NCBI GenBank assembly: GCA_947460565.1
Contig: CANHJJ010000034.1
Location: 1 to 12,396, forward strand
Direction: 5' to 3'
DNA: 12,396 nt
Origin: Bacteroidota bacterium
Lineage (GTDB): Bacteria; Bacteroidota; Bacteroidia; UKL13-3
The notes under the pieces are model-generated. The model did no database searches, was not told where the DNA came from, and saw only the letters and a list, made by a program, of their open reading frames with translations. The stretch's first letter is position 1; the number at the start of each line of letters is the position of its first letter. The position numbers and the translations under genes were made by a program. This document shows, piece by piece, positions 1 to 7,417 of the stretch.

Positions 1-399
1 TGATGGTTCAACTTTCAGATTTTTAATATCTCCCCAAATACCATTTGTTTATTAGCATTCCGATCTTCATCCTGAACGCTTGAAGGAACTATACGAGGTT
101 ATTGTGAGGAACGAAGCAATCTCTTAAAAAGATGCTTTGACCCACTAAAAGATAAATAAATCTTTTCAAATAACGAAAGAACACATTTTGAAAGCAAATC
201 ACAACGCGATAAAATGAACAATGAAAAAGAATACAAGTGTTAAATCCAAAGAAAGCTAAAGTCAAAAGCAATGCACTAACAAGCATTCTCAAAACTGTCA
301 GGCAACAAACATCAACCAAATAAATATACACCAAAAATCAACATGCTTTGTAGTGTCTAATTTATTCTTCACTTTTACAAAAAATATTCAATCAAAGTC
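1..399. other. Gene-free leader region with a fragment of a dispersed repeat
   Basis: No convincing gene is seen. Plus frame 2 is open only from the window edge to a stop at 53-55, too little to call an upstream gene's tail. The minus strand has an open frame over 89-334, but its composition is that of AT-rich non-coding DNA. Positions 101-123 read attgtgaggaacgaagcaatctc, which I recall as the core of a dispersed intergenic repeat of the form ATTGCGAGGAACGAAGCAATCTC found in many Bacteroidota genomes. The copy here is degenerate. No good -7/-33 promoter for the regulator at 400 could be picked out. Confidence 0.5.
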
Positions 400-1773
400 A
401 TGCCCAAAATATTAATTATTGATGATGAGAAAGCCATTCGCAACACGTTAAGAGAAATCTTAGAATACGAAAGCTATGAGGTAGATGAAGCCAGCAATGG
501 TGCCGAAGGTCTAGAAAAGCTTGCTAATGATGATTACGAAGCGGTGCTTTGCGATGTTAAAATGCCTAAGATGGATGGTATCGAGGTACTAACCAAAGCC
601 AAAGAAATAGATGATGATATTCCTTTTATAATGATATCAGGTAATGGCACCATCGAAACGGCTGTAGAAGCCACCAAAAAAGGAGCTTATGATTTTATCT
701 CTAAGCCACCTGATTTGAATAGAATGTTGCTTACCATTCGCAATGCCATCGACAAAAAATCTTTGACAATTGAAACCAAAGTTCTGCGCAGAAAAGTTAC
801 CAAAACACGCGAAATCATTGGTGATAGCCCTGCTATTCAAAACATCATGAACACCATTGATAAGGTAGCGCCAACAGATGCAAGGGTATTAATTACAGGT
901 GAAAATGGAACTGGCAAAGAGTTGGTAGCACGTTGGGTTCATGAGAAAAGCAACCGGGCAAAAAATGCTTTGGTAGAGGTTAATTGTGCTGCCATTCCTA
1001 CTGAATTAATTGAAAGCGAATTGTTTGGTCACGAGAAAGGTGCTTTTACTTCTGCCATCAAACAACGTATAGGTAAATTTGAACAAGCCAATGGCGGTAC
1101 TTTGTTTTTAGATGAAGTGGGTGATATGAGTTTAGCTGCTCAAGCCAAGGTTTTGAGGGCTTTGCAAGAAAATAAAATTACCAGAGTAGGCGGAGACAAA
1201 GACATTGACGTGAATGTGCGCGTAATTGCCGCTACCAATAAAGACCTTATGCGTGAAATTGAAAAAGGAAATTTCCGTATGGACTTATACCATAGATTTA
1301 GCGTAATATTAATTCATGTACCATCCTTAAATGAACGTAAAGATGATGTGCCATTGTTGGCTGAAAAATTCATCAAAGAGATTTGTGAAGACAATGGTAT
1401 TCCTAAACGTTCATTCTTGCCGCAAGCTTTAGACGAATTGAAAAAATTAAACTTCAGTGGCAATATACGCGAATTGCACAACATTGTTGAGCGATTGGTT
1501 ATTTTAGGCCAAGCTCGCATTACGATTGAAGATGTGCAAAAATATGCAAGTCCTGTAAGTGTGCATGAAGAAGAAAAATCAATTTATGAGCGCTTCTCAA
1601 CCTTGCAAGATTTTAAAGAATATGTTGAGCGAATATTCATTGAAGAAAAACTTCGCAAAAATGGATGGAATGTAGCTAAAACAGCCCTTGAGGTAGATAT
1701 TCAAAGAAGTCATCTTTATAACAAAATTGAGAAATACAACCTTAAAAGAGGTGGTGAAGTAAGTGAAATATAG
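400..1773 (+). CDS. Sigma-54-dependent response regulator, NtrC family
   Basis: This protein is predicted to activate sigma-54 promoters when phosphorylated by a sensor kinase. Three domains are visible in 457 residues. The receiver domain (about 3-118) has the acidic pair D8/D9, phospho-acceptor D52 in CDVKMP, S80, Y97 and K102. The AAA+ domain (about 139-370) has Walker A GENGTGKE at 167-174, the sigma-54-contacting GAFTSA loop at 214-219, Walker B TLFLDE at 234-239, sensor I VRVIAATN, and the DLYHRF segment typical of the family. The C-terminal Fis-type helix-turn-helix lies in the last ~40 residues (NGWNVAKTALEV...RSHLYNKIEKYNL). All key residues are intact and the length is normal. No histidine kinase is adjacent, so it is an orphan in this window. 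No sigma-54 (-24/-12) promoter was seen nearby, so targets are probably elsewhere. The next gene follows on the same strand. Confidence 0.95.
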   Translation: MPKILIIDDEKAIRNTLREILEYESYEVDEASNGAEGLEKLANDDYEAVLCDVKMPKMDGIEVLTKAKEIDDDIPFIMISGNGTIETAVEATKKGAYDFISKPPDLNRMLLTIRNAIDKKSLTIETKVLRRKVTKTREIIGDSPAIQNIMNTIDKVAPTDARVLITGENGTGKELVARWVHEKSNRAKNALVEVNCAAIPTELIESELFGHEKGAFTSAIKQRIGKFEQANGGTLFLDEVGDMSLAAQAKVLRALQENKITRVGGDKDIDVNVRVIAATNKDLMREIEKGNFRMDLYHRFSVILIHVPSLNERKDDVPLLAEKFIKEICEDNGIPKRSFLPQALDELKKLNFSGNIRELHNIVERLVILGQARITIEDVQKYASPVSVHEEEKSIYERFSTLQDFKEYVERIFIEEKLRKNGWNVAKTALEVDIQRSHLYNKIEKYNLKRGGEVSEI

Positions 1774-1779
1774 AACATA

Positions 1780-1850
1780 AATGTGAAGATGTGTGAGGAT
1801 GAAAATTAATTACTCATTCACACGTTTTCATATTCTCACATCCTCACATT
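1780..1850. repeat. Imperfect 26-bp inverted repeat between regulator and tsaC
   Basis: The left arm (1780-1805) and right arm (1825-1850) match at 22 of 26 positions by hand alignment, around a 19-nt loop. The shared core is of the type aatgtga-gatgtg-ga...atgaaaa. The element begins just after the regulator stop codon and ends 5 nt before the preferred tsaC start at 1856, so it could act as a leader hairpin or attenuator. It could equally be a dispersed intergenic repeat. It has no clear U-tract, so I do not call it a terminator. It contains an in-frame ATG (1793) that is a false start for tsaC. Confidence 0.7.
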
Positions 1851-1855
1851 GGTAT

Positions 1856-2812
1856 ATGAATCAATTAGATGCTGCGGCAGAAATACTTAAACAAGGCGGA
1901 TTGGTAGCTATACCCACCGAAACGGTATATGGTCTAGCTGCTAATGCCTTCAATGAAGAGGCGGTATTGAGTATTTACAAAACCAAAAACCGACCTCATT
2001 TCAACCCATTAATCATACATTCCAATTCAGTGGAACGCTTTGCTGAATGGGGCATTTACTTGCCTGAACTTGCTTTAAAATTAGCCTCTGAATTCTGCCC
2101 TGGGCCCATCACTTTTGTTGTTCCAAGTTCAAAAAAGATACCGGATATGGTAACAGCAGGTCATGACTCGGTGGCTATCAGAATACCTAATCACCCTCTA
2201 ACTCTTGAATTGTTAGGCATGCTTGATTTCCCTTTGGCAGCGCCAAGTGCCAATCCAAGCGCATTTGTAAGTCCTACTTCTGCTGCGCATGTCAAACAAC
2301 AATTGGGCGATAAAATCAAATGTATTTTGGATGGAGGAGAATGTCAAGTAGGTATAGAATCTACCATTGTTTCTTTTCTTGAAAATACACCAAGAATTTT
2401 AAGGTATGGTGGCTTGGCAAAAGAACAAATTGAAAGCACATTGGGAATCATAGTAAATGTTCCTCAAGTGAAGGGAGATATTAGCAAATTTATTGCTCCA
2501 GGCATGATGGAAAGGCATTATGCGCCTAATAAAAATTTGATTATTTGTGATGATATGGAGAAGGAATTATTGAATCACCAAGGTCATTCAATAGGTATCA
2601 TTTCTTTTTCAAAAAAGTATGGGAATATTGATCTAAAAAAACAATTTATTTTATCTCCACTTAGAAACCTAGATGAGGCAGCAAGACATTTGTTTTCGGC
2701 CTTAAGAAGTTTGAATGATTTGGATGTACATATTATTTTAGCTGAAAAATTCCCTAATGAAGGATTAGGGATTGCCATCAACGACCGATTAAAAAGAGCT
2801 TCGGTGCAATAA
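1856..2812 (+). CDS. tsaC: L-threonylcarbamoyladenylate synthase, two-domain Sua5 type
   Basis: This enzyme makes threonylcarbamoyl-AMP from threonine, bicarbonate and ATP, the first step of t6A formation at position 37 of ANN-decoding tRNAs, in the cytoplasm. With the start at 1856 the protein has 318 residues. The YrdC/TsaC domain shows IPTETVYGL (about 19-27), a K/R-rich KNRPHFNPL segment (44-52), an APSAN motif and GIESTIV. It is followed by the Sua5 linker APGMMERHYAP and a C-terminal Sua5 domain ending in NDRLKRAS, so this is the long Sua5 form and not the short TsaC form. The open frame extends to an ATG at 1793, but the added 21 residues are encoded within an inverted repeat and are unlike the family. 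Homology begins right at MNQLDAAAEIL. It may be cotranscribed with the regulator upstream, with an 82-nt gap. Confidence 0.93.
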   Translation: MNQLDAAAEILKQGGLVAIPTETVYGLAANAFNEEAVLSIYKTKNRPHFNPLIIHSNSVERFAEWGIYLPELALKLASEFCPGPITFVVPSSKKIPDMVTAGHDSVAIRIPNHPLTLELLGMLDFPLAAPSANPSAFVSPTSAAHVKQQLGDKIKCILDGGECQVGIESTIVSFLENTPRILRYGGLAKEQIESTLGIIVNVPQVKGDISKFIAPGMMERHYAPNKNLIICDDMEKELLNHQGHSIGIISFSKKYGNIDLKKQFILSPLRNLDEAARHLFSALRSLNDLDVHIILAEKFPNEGLGIAINDRLKRASVQ

Positions 2813-2919
2813 GTGGTCAAACTATTTAAATCTTATTCACTGACATAAGAATTATTTTCAGCTTAGCATTACGATTAATAAAATATTTACACATATTCGC
2901 CTTCACAAAATTAAAACCT

Positions 2920-4167
2920 ATGGCCACAATTAAGCCTTTTGCAGCCCTTCGCCCAAGCAAAGACAAAGCTGGAGTAGTTTCATCACCAAGTTATGACAGC
3001 ACCTCTCGCGAATTATCAACGAGCGAAATCCTAAAAAATCCATTTAGCTACCTACATGTTGTCAAGCCATATTTGCATTATAAAGGTGAAAAGAAAATCC
3101 CTGAAAAGCATTTTCCATTGGGCTTAGAATACCTACAAAGATTTAAAAACGAAGGCATCTTAATCAAAGACAAAAAGCCTGTTTTCTATATTTATCGATT
3201 GATAAAAGGAAGTACCGCCTATACAGGATTGATTGCAACAGCCTCTGTAGATGATTACAACAACAATGTAATTTTGAAACATGAAAATACATTGACTGAA
3301 AAGCAAAACGAATTGGCCGAACATATCTCCTATTTCAATGGCTTAGGCAATCCCGTTTTATTAACCTACCCCGACAGCAGTGTTATCGAAAATATTATTA
3401 ATAAAACCATCAACAGTAGTGCACCTGAATATAATTTTTTGAGTGCCGACCAATTGAAGCATAACCTTTGGGTGCTAATCAACGATGAAGATATTGCTGC
3501 CATCGAAACTGAGTTTAAGAACATTGAAAAAATATACATAGCAGATGGACACCACCGCTCGGCAGGTTCCGCAACTTATTGCCAACAAATGCGTGAAAAG
3601 AATCCTGATGGTGATGGTTCAGAATTGTATAATTACTTTCCTGTTTGTTTAATTCCTTTTAACAAATTACAGATATTTGAATACCACCGCTTGGTAAATG
3701 ATGAAGCCACTGTGGATGAAGCTAATTTCTTAGAACGTGTGGGCGAATATTTTGATGTGTTTAGAAGCGGGCATATTCCAGTGCAACCACTAAACAAAGC
3801 TGAGTTTGGCCTTTACTTCAACAACGATGCCTATCTCATAAAACTAAAACCTGAGTTATACAACAGTTTGCAAGGTTCATTAGATAAGCTTGATGTGAGC
3901 ATTGTTGAAGAGTTTCTTTTGAAGAGAATTTTCAATATCAATGATAGCAAAACAGACAAGCGTTTGTCATTCCTAGATGGTAGTAAAGGGATATTAACAC
4001 TTCAAAATACGATAGATGCAGGAGAATACAATTTGGCTATTACCCTCTACCCTACTTCGATTGAGGAAGTGAAACAAATAGCTGAAGAGAATTTAATCAT
4101 GCCTCCAAAATCTACTTGGATTGAACCAAAAATCAGAACAGGTTTAATTATTTATGAAACGATTTAG
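2920..4167 (+). CDS. DUF1015 family protein with DGHHR motif
   Basis: This 415-residue soluble protein belongs to the DUF1015 family. Seen directly are the N-terminal IKPFAALRP with the following SSPSYDS segment, and the central YIADGHHRSAGSA, with the DGHHR core at about residues 209-213. A C-terminal region ends in MPPKSTWIEPK, also typical of the family. No signal peptide or membrane segment is visible. From memory, Bacteroidota homologues often sit beside serA/serC (serine biosynthesis), and the DGHHR box resembles the active-site box of the ParB/sulfiredoxin-fold serine kinase SerK. A phosphotransferase or serine-related role is therefore an inference only. Here it stands alone, 107 nt after tsaC with no serine gene next to it. 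The start is the only sensible ATG before the conserved N-terminus. Confidence 0.85.
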   Translation: MATIKPFAALRPSKDKAGVVSSPSYDSTSRELSTSEILKNPFSYLHVVKPYLHYKGEKKIPEKHFPLGLEYLQRFKNEGILIKDKKPVFYIYRLIKGSTAYTGLIATASVDDYNNNVILKHENTLTEKQNELAEHISYFNGLGNPVLLTYPDSSVIENIINKTINSSAPEYNFLSADQLKHNLWVLINDEDIAAIETEFKNIEKIYIADGHHRSAGSATYCQQMREKNPDGDGSELYNYFPVCLIPFNKLQIFEYHRLVNDEATVDEANFLERVGEYFDVFRSGHIPVQPLNKAEFGLYFNNDAYLIKLKPELYNSLQGSLDKLDVSIVEEFLLKRIFNINDSKTDKRLSFLDGSKGILTLQNTIDAGEYNLAITLYPTSIEEVKQIAEENLIMPPKSTWIEPKIRTGLIIYETI

Positions 4168-4214
4168 TTTTTATAAAATTTTAATTACCTAATTGATATT
4201 TGCATTTTCTTTCT

Positions 4215-4243
4215 GCTACTTTTCCCATTGATGAAAAAGTAGC
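4215..4243. repeat. 9-bp stem inverted repeat
   Basis: gctactttt (4215-4223) and aaaagtagc (4235-4243) are perfect inverted copies around an 11-nt loop. It lies about 50 nt after the DUF1015 stop. Neither side has a clear T-tract, so it looks more like a dispersed repeat than a terminator. From memory, variants of GCTACTTTT...AAAAGTAGC are common between Bacteroidota genes. Confidence 0.6.
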
Positions 4244-4345
4244 TAAAAATTATTCACTATAAATTGTTTTTTAATTGAGTTCATGAATGCTAAAGCATTT
4301 CTAGAAAAAAATATGCTTCTGCCCCCAAGCCTGGTGCACGGCCCG

Positions 4346-4366
4346 TCCCGATTAATCGGGATTTTT
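4346..4366 (+). terminator. Terminator-like palindrome followed by T-tract
   Basis: tcccgattaatcggga (4346-4361) is a perfect 16-nt palindrome followed by ttttt, which fits a rho-independent terminator for plus-strand transcription leaving the DUF1015 gene about 180 nt upstream. The same TCCCGA...TCGGGATTTT layout recurs at 8234-8253 and 8824-8843, so it may be a repeat-borne element and not a gene-specific terminator. Confidence 0.4.
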
Positions 4367-4416
4367 CAGCCCAACGCTCGCCTCCTATTTTAGCAATTAA
4401 TTTGGCTTCGCGTTCG

Positions 4417-4580
4417 GATTTAGTTTCATAAGTGTTCGAAACCTCAAAATTAGCTTACCCCAAAGGGGTAAAATATTCATAGCCGTGGGTGAAACCCACG
4501 GTTAAATGACATATACAAAGTAGAACCCTGAAGGGGTTCAACATCAAAAACCATGTTTCGAACACCATTGATTTAGTTTC
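4417..4580. mobile_element. MITE-like 142-bp element with flanking 11-bp direct repeat
   Basis: The 11-mer gatttagtttc occurs at 4417-4427 and again at 4570-4580, like a target-site duplication. Between these copies lie 142 bp (4428-4569) whose ends carry a perfect 11-bp inverted repeat: gtgttcgaaac (4432-4442) and gtttcgaacac (4555-4565). Inside are three consecutive stem-loops: ttacccc-aaa-ggggtaa (4455-4471), ccgtgggt-gaa-acccacgg (4483-4501) and gaaccct-gaa-ggggttc (4523-4539, one T.G wobble). There is no coding capacity, so it would need a transposase from elsewhere. The internal stems resemble a palindromic intergenic family I recall from other Bacteroidota genomes. Direct repeat and inverted repeats are seen; mobility is inferred. 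Confidence 0.6.
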
Positions 4581-4619
4581 CAACCACCAAAAAAAGATAT
4601 GGTAAATTGAATTAATATA

Positions 4620-4645
4620 GATACGAATTATAAAGCGTTCGTATC
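4620..4645 (-). terminator. Hairpin just after the APC permease stop
   Basis: gatacgaa (4620-4627) and ttcgtatc (4638-4645) form a perfect 8-bp stem around a 10-nt loop, directly beyond the stop codon of the minus-strand permease gene. In the direction of transcription it is followed by tatattaattcaattt, AT-rich but not a pure U-run, so it is a plausible but weak rho-independent terminator. Confidence 0.45.
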
Positions 4646-4646
4646 A

Positions 4647-5957
4647 TTAAGCAGTCTTTCGTTCCTTAATAAAATACAACAAGCAACCTGTTATAATGAT
4701 GCCCAATGCACCTAAAATGAATTGGGTGCTACTGCTAAAAAATACAAAAAGCCATACCATAATGCCCAAGATGGCTGGTATTGGAAATAATGGCATTCTG
4801 TAAGGCAAACGCAATTTTTTGCTTTTATAATGCAAGGCTATCACCCCTGCAGATTGGCTAATGAATTGAATCAAAATCCGCATGATGATGATGGCTGTTA
4901 TAATGTCTTTAAGTTTAAATAAAAGGCTAAAACCGAATGCCAATCCACCCAAAGCCAATAAAGATACATATGGAAAATGTTTGGTTGGGTGAAGCTTTGC
5001 AAAGACCTTAAAGAAATTGCCGTCTTTAGCTGCAGCATAAGGCACCCTTGAATACCCCAACATAACTGCAAACAAAGATGATAAGGCGATAAACAACACC
5101 AATCCTGTGGCTACCTGAGCAGTTGTATGACCATATAATTTTTCAAAAAAAGTACTTACAATAAACTCGGAATGTTGTGCTTCTTGCCAAGGGATTACAC
5201 CCAATATGCCAATTTGCATACTAATGTATAAGGCAGCTATACCAGCAATCGAAATGAAAATACTCTTGGGTATGTTTCTTTGAGGATTCACAATTTCAGC
5301 ACCTAAATGACAAACATTATAATAGCCCAAATAGGAATAAATACTCTTGATAGAAGCCTGACCAAGAGCTACAAAAAACAAAGGTGTAAAATCAAAAGCA
5401 TTCTCAGGATAAGTAAAAGCCAATTGCGCATCAAAATGGGTGAAAGCCGAAATAATTAACCATAGAATAGTAGATGCTACCACAGCCCACATAATAACAG
5501 ATAGTTTACCAATGGCTTGAATGTTTCTATAAAGCAAGATGACTAAGAATATTACCAAAGTTCCTGAAACTATTTTTTGTTCAATGGCAGTTAATGGCAC
5601 CAAAAAGGAAAGGTATTGTGCAAAACCTATAGCACCCGATGCCACCACCAATGGGGCTTGAATGCTGGTTTGCCAGACGAAAAGAAAAGACATCAAACGC
5701 CCATATTTCTTACCAAAAAGTTTTTGAAGGAAAACATAAGAACCTCCTGCTTGTGGCCATTTGGCACCTAGTTCAGCCCAAACAAACGCATCCATAAATG
5801 ATAAAAAGGCTCCTAGCAACCAAGCCAAAATGCACTGTGGACCACCCATGGTTTGAATGATAAAAGGTATGGTTACAAACGGGCCAATGCCCACCATATC
5901 GATCATATTAAGTGAAGTGGCTTGTGATAGTGATAATCCCCTAACGAGTTTATTCAT
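4647..5957 (-). CDS. APC-superfamily amino acid/polyamine permease
   Basis: This inner-membrane protein is predicted to carry amino acids or related amines by proton-coupled symport or exchange. It has 436 residues and about 12 hydrophobic spans throughout, the usual size of the family. The first span carries the APC signature around MVGIGPFVTIPF (about 21-32), the unwound substrate-binding helix. WAELGAKWPQAGGSYVFLQKLFG follows, typical of helix 2 and loop 2 of the family. Later parts include SIYSYLGYYNVCHLGAEIVNPQRNIPKSI (helix 6/loop) and YSRVPYAAAKDGNFFKVFAKLHPTKHFPYVSLL, also conserved family blocks. The substrate cannot be read from the sequence. It stands alone on the minus strand with a 161-nt gap to the next gene upstream in transcription. 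The start is the first ATG of the conserved N-terminus MNKLVRGLSL. Confidence 0.92.
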   Translation of the reverse strand: MNKLVRGLSLSQATSLNMIDMVGIGPFVTIPFIIQTMGGPQCILAWLLGAFLSFMDAFVWAELGAKWPQAGGSYVFLQKLFGKKYGRLMSFLFVWQTSIQAPLVVASGAIGFAQYLSFLVPLTAIEQKIVSGTLVIFLVILLYRNIQAIGKLSVIMWAVVASTILWLIISAFTHFDAQLAFTYPENAFDFTPLFFVALGQASIKSIYSYLGYYNVCHLGAEIVNPQRNIPKSIFISIAGIAALYISMQIGILGVIPWQEAQHSEFIVSTFFEKLYGHTTAQVATGLVLFIALSSLFAVMLGYSRVPYAAAKDGNFFKVFAKLHPTKHFPYVSLLALGGLAFGFSLLFKLKDIITAIIIMRILIQFISQSAGVIALHYKSKKLRLPYRMPLFPIPAILGIMVWLFVFFSSSTQFILGALGIIITGCLLYFIKERKTA

Positions 5958-6118
5958 AAAACAAGAATAAGTTATTTAGAGGTATGTACAAATAATAAGT
6001 AAAGTTTACTAGTATTTGTAAAGGGATTAGGGTTTTAGGCTACAGGGAATAGTATATTTGCCTATGGAGGTTCCATTAAAATTATTTCAAAATTTTGGCA
6101 ATCCGAATTTCACATTGG

Positions 6119-7129
6119 CTATTCTTCAACATAGTTCGTTCTATATATCTTCACGCCTAGTATAAAATAAGAAATCATCAAAGGACCGAAAATTAAACCA
6201 GGTAGCCCAAACAATTGCAGCCCAATGATGACCCCAAAAACAGTAATAAGTGGATGCACATCAGCAAACTTTTTCTGAATAACAAACCTCATCACATTAT
6301 CAATGTTACCAATAACCACAATGCCGTATACCAAGGTGGCAATGCCTTGCCATTGTTTGCCAAGACTCAACATCAATATGCCTATTGGTATATACACCAA
6401 CGCTGAACCAATAAATGGAACAAAGGATAAAAAGCCACACATGAAACCCCAGAAAAGAGCTTCATCCACACCAAACAAATAAAAGCCAATGATGGCTGCG
6501 GCTGATTGAATAAGTGCCAAGAGAGGTGAACCAATTACATTCGACATAGTCATTGATTCTAATTCCTTCATAAATTTAGCCGTATTTTCAGCTCCTAATG
6601 GCAAGTATTTTTCTATCCATGCTGGTATTTCTTTATAGTAGAATAGCATGTAAAACAAAAGGAAATAGCAGATAAGCACTTGCGCCAAAATGTCAAATAC
6701 TTTTCCCAACAAATCTGGTATGAGATTGCCTGCTTTTGATTTTAAGACATTGATGGTATCGTCTGAAAGGATATCATAACCTGTAAGTGCATTCACTTTT
6801 TCGTCAATCAAGTGAATAATATTGAGTATGGATTCAGGACTATTGAAGGCTGCACTGATTTTTGAATATAACAAAAACGAAAGCAAAAAAACTGGAACCG
6901 TAATAGCTAAAAAAGAAACGATAATAATAAGCATAACGGCCAAAGACTTACGCCATTTGTGCTTCTCGGTAAGGAATGCCATGCTCTTATAGAATAGCAT
7001 ATAAAAAATAACAGCACCTAAAAATGGCGTAAAATAATCGCTTAGTAAATAGAACAAGTAACAACCAAGCGCCAACAAAAACAGGAAGGCTAATTGTTTG
7101 TTGCGGTCTTTATCAGGTAGAAGTGGCAT
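6119..7129 (-). CDS. AI-2E family transporter (PF01594, former UPF0118)
   Basis: This is a 336-residue polytopic inner-membrane protein of the AI-2E/UPF0118 family. Members export autoinducer-2 (E. coli TqsA) or act as ion antiporters or permeases, so the substrate is open here. The architecture is typical: two N-terminal spans (about 14-50), a third span (about 63-89), a soluble segment (about 90-140), and then further spans in the C-terminal half. Family marks are GFLSFVPFIGSALVYIPIG and GNIDNVMRFVIQKKFADVHPLI followed by GLQLFGLPGLIFGPLM. The length is normal. It is transcribed divergently from the YtxH operon across an 84-nt gap, so the two promoters must overlap or nearly touch. A near-match to the -7 consensus (ttactttg on the minus strand, 7145-7152) lies about 16 nt before its start. 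Confidence 0.93.
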   Translation of the reverse strand: MPLLPDKDRNKQLAFLFLLALGCYLFYLLSDYFTPFLGAVIFYMLFYKSMAFLTEKHKWRKSLAVMLIIIVSFLAITVPVFLLSFLLYSKISAAFNSPESILNIIHLIDEKVNALTGYDILSDDTINVLKSKAGNLIPDLLGKVFDILAQVLICYFLLFYMLFYYKEIPAWIEKYLPLGAENTAKFMKELESMTMSNVIGSPLLALIQSAAAIIGFYLFGVDEALFWGFMCGFLSFVPFIGSALVYIPIGILMLSLGKQWQGIATLVYGIVVIGNIDNVMRFVIQKKFADVHPLITVFGVIIGLQLFGLPGLIFGPLMISYFILGVKIYRTNYVEE

Positions 7130-7184
7130 ATATGATTTTGATGTTCAAAGTAAACTTGTTTACACAACATATAAAATAAAAAAC

Positions 7185-7192
7185 TAAGTTTG
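7185..7192 (+). promoter_or_regulatory. Bacteroidota -7 promoter element for the YtxH operon
   Basis: taagtttg is a perfect match to the TAnnTTTG -7 consensus, 21 nt before the ATG at 7214. No well-placed TTG -33 element is visible: the nearest ttg (7156-7158) is 26 nt upstream, slightly too far. Transcription would start around 7199, giving a very short leader. Confidence 0.5.
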
Positions 7193-7213
7193 TTTCATTA
7201 ATCAACAAAGAGG

Positions 7214-7417
7214 ATGAGCAATAAAAAGAACCTTTGGCCTTTTTTATTAGGTGCTGCTGTTGGAGCAGGAATAACATGGCTATTTGCAAGCAAAGAAGGA
7301 AAAGAAACCCTCAGTCATTTGAAGAAGAAAGCCGAAGAAATGAAAGATGATGTGAACGATTGGCTTGACAAAAAAGACATGGCACAAGATTCAAACAGTG
7401 ATAACAAAAGCAGCTAA
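7214..7417 (+). CDS. YtxH-like small membrane-anchored protein
   Basis: This 67-residue protein has the pattern of the YtxH domain: one N-terminal hydrophobic helix rich in small residues (about 7-25, FLLGAAVGAGITWLFA), then the SKEGKETLSHLKKKAEEM stretch, a charged amphipathic helix to about 52, and a polar tail. YtxH proteins are linked in other bacteria to general stress responses. The molecular role is not known. It is first in a three-gene operon, and its stop codon overlaps the next start (taATG at 7415-7419). The sequence gagg directly abuts the ATG and is too close to be a functional Shine-Dalgarno site. Confidence 0.82.
   Translation: MSNKKNLWPFLLGAAVGAGITWLFASKEGKETLSHLKKKAEEMKDDVNDWLDKKDMAQDSNSDNKSS

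Larger units (their letters stand above)
4168..4416. other. Gene-free spacer with palindromes, 3' of the DUF1015 gene
   Basis: No coding frame of note. It is AT-rich to about 4310 and then turns sharply GC-richer (4318-4416: stretches such as ggtgcacggcccgtcccg and aacgctcgcctcc). That change suggests imported or repeat-derived DNA. Two palindromes inside are listed separately (4215-4243 and 4346-4361). The GC-richer stretch looks like a dispersed intergenic repeat, but I cannot name the family. Confidence 0.5.

Noticed and set aside
2..55. Plus frame 2 open from the window edge (DGSTFRFLISPQIPFVY) as the tail of an upstream gene
   Set aside because: Seventeen codons are too few to identify or to separate from chance.
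89..334. Minus-strand open frame of 81 codons with hydrophobic content
   Set aside because: AT-rich non-coding DNA gives such frames. It is rich in Phe, Leu, Cys and Val with no recognisable motif, and it runs through the degenerate dispersed repeat.
6053..6165. tatatttg (6053-6060) matching the -7 consensus, followed by a 33-codon frame from ATG 6064
   Set aside because: The ATG lies only 3 nt after the -7 element, upstream of where transcription would start. No -33 partner is well spaced, and the frame runs antisense into the AI-2E gene's 3' end.
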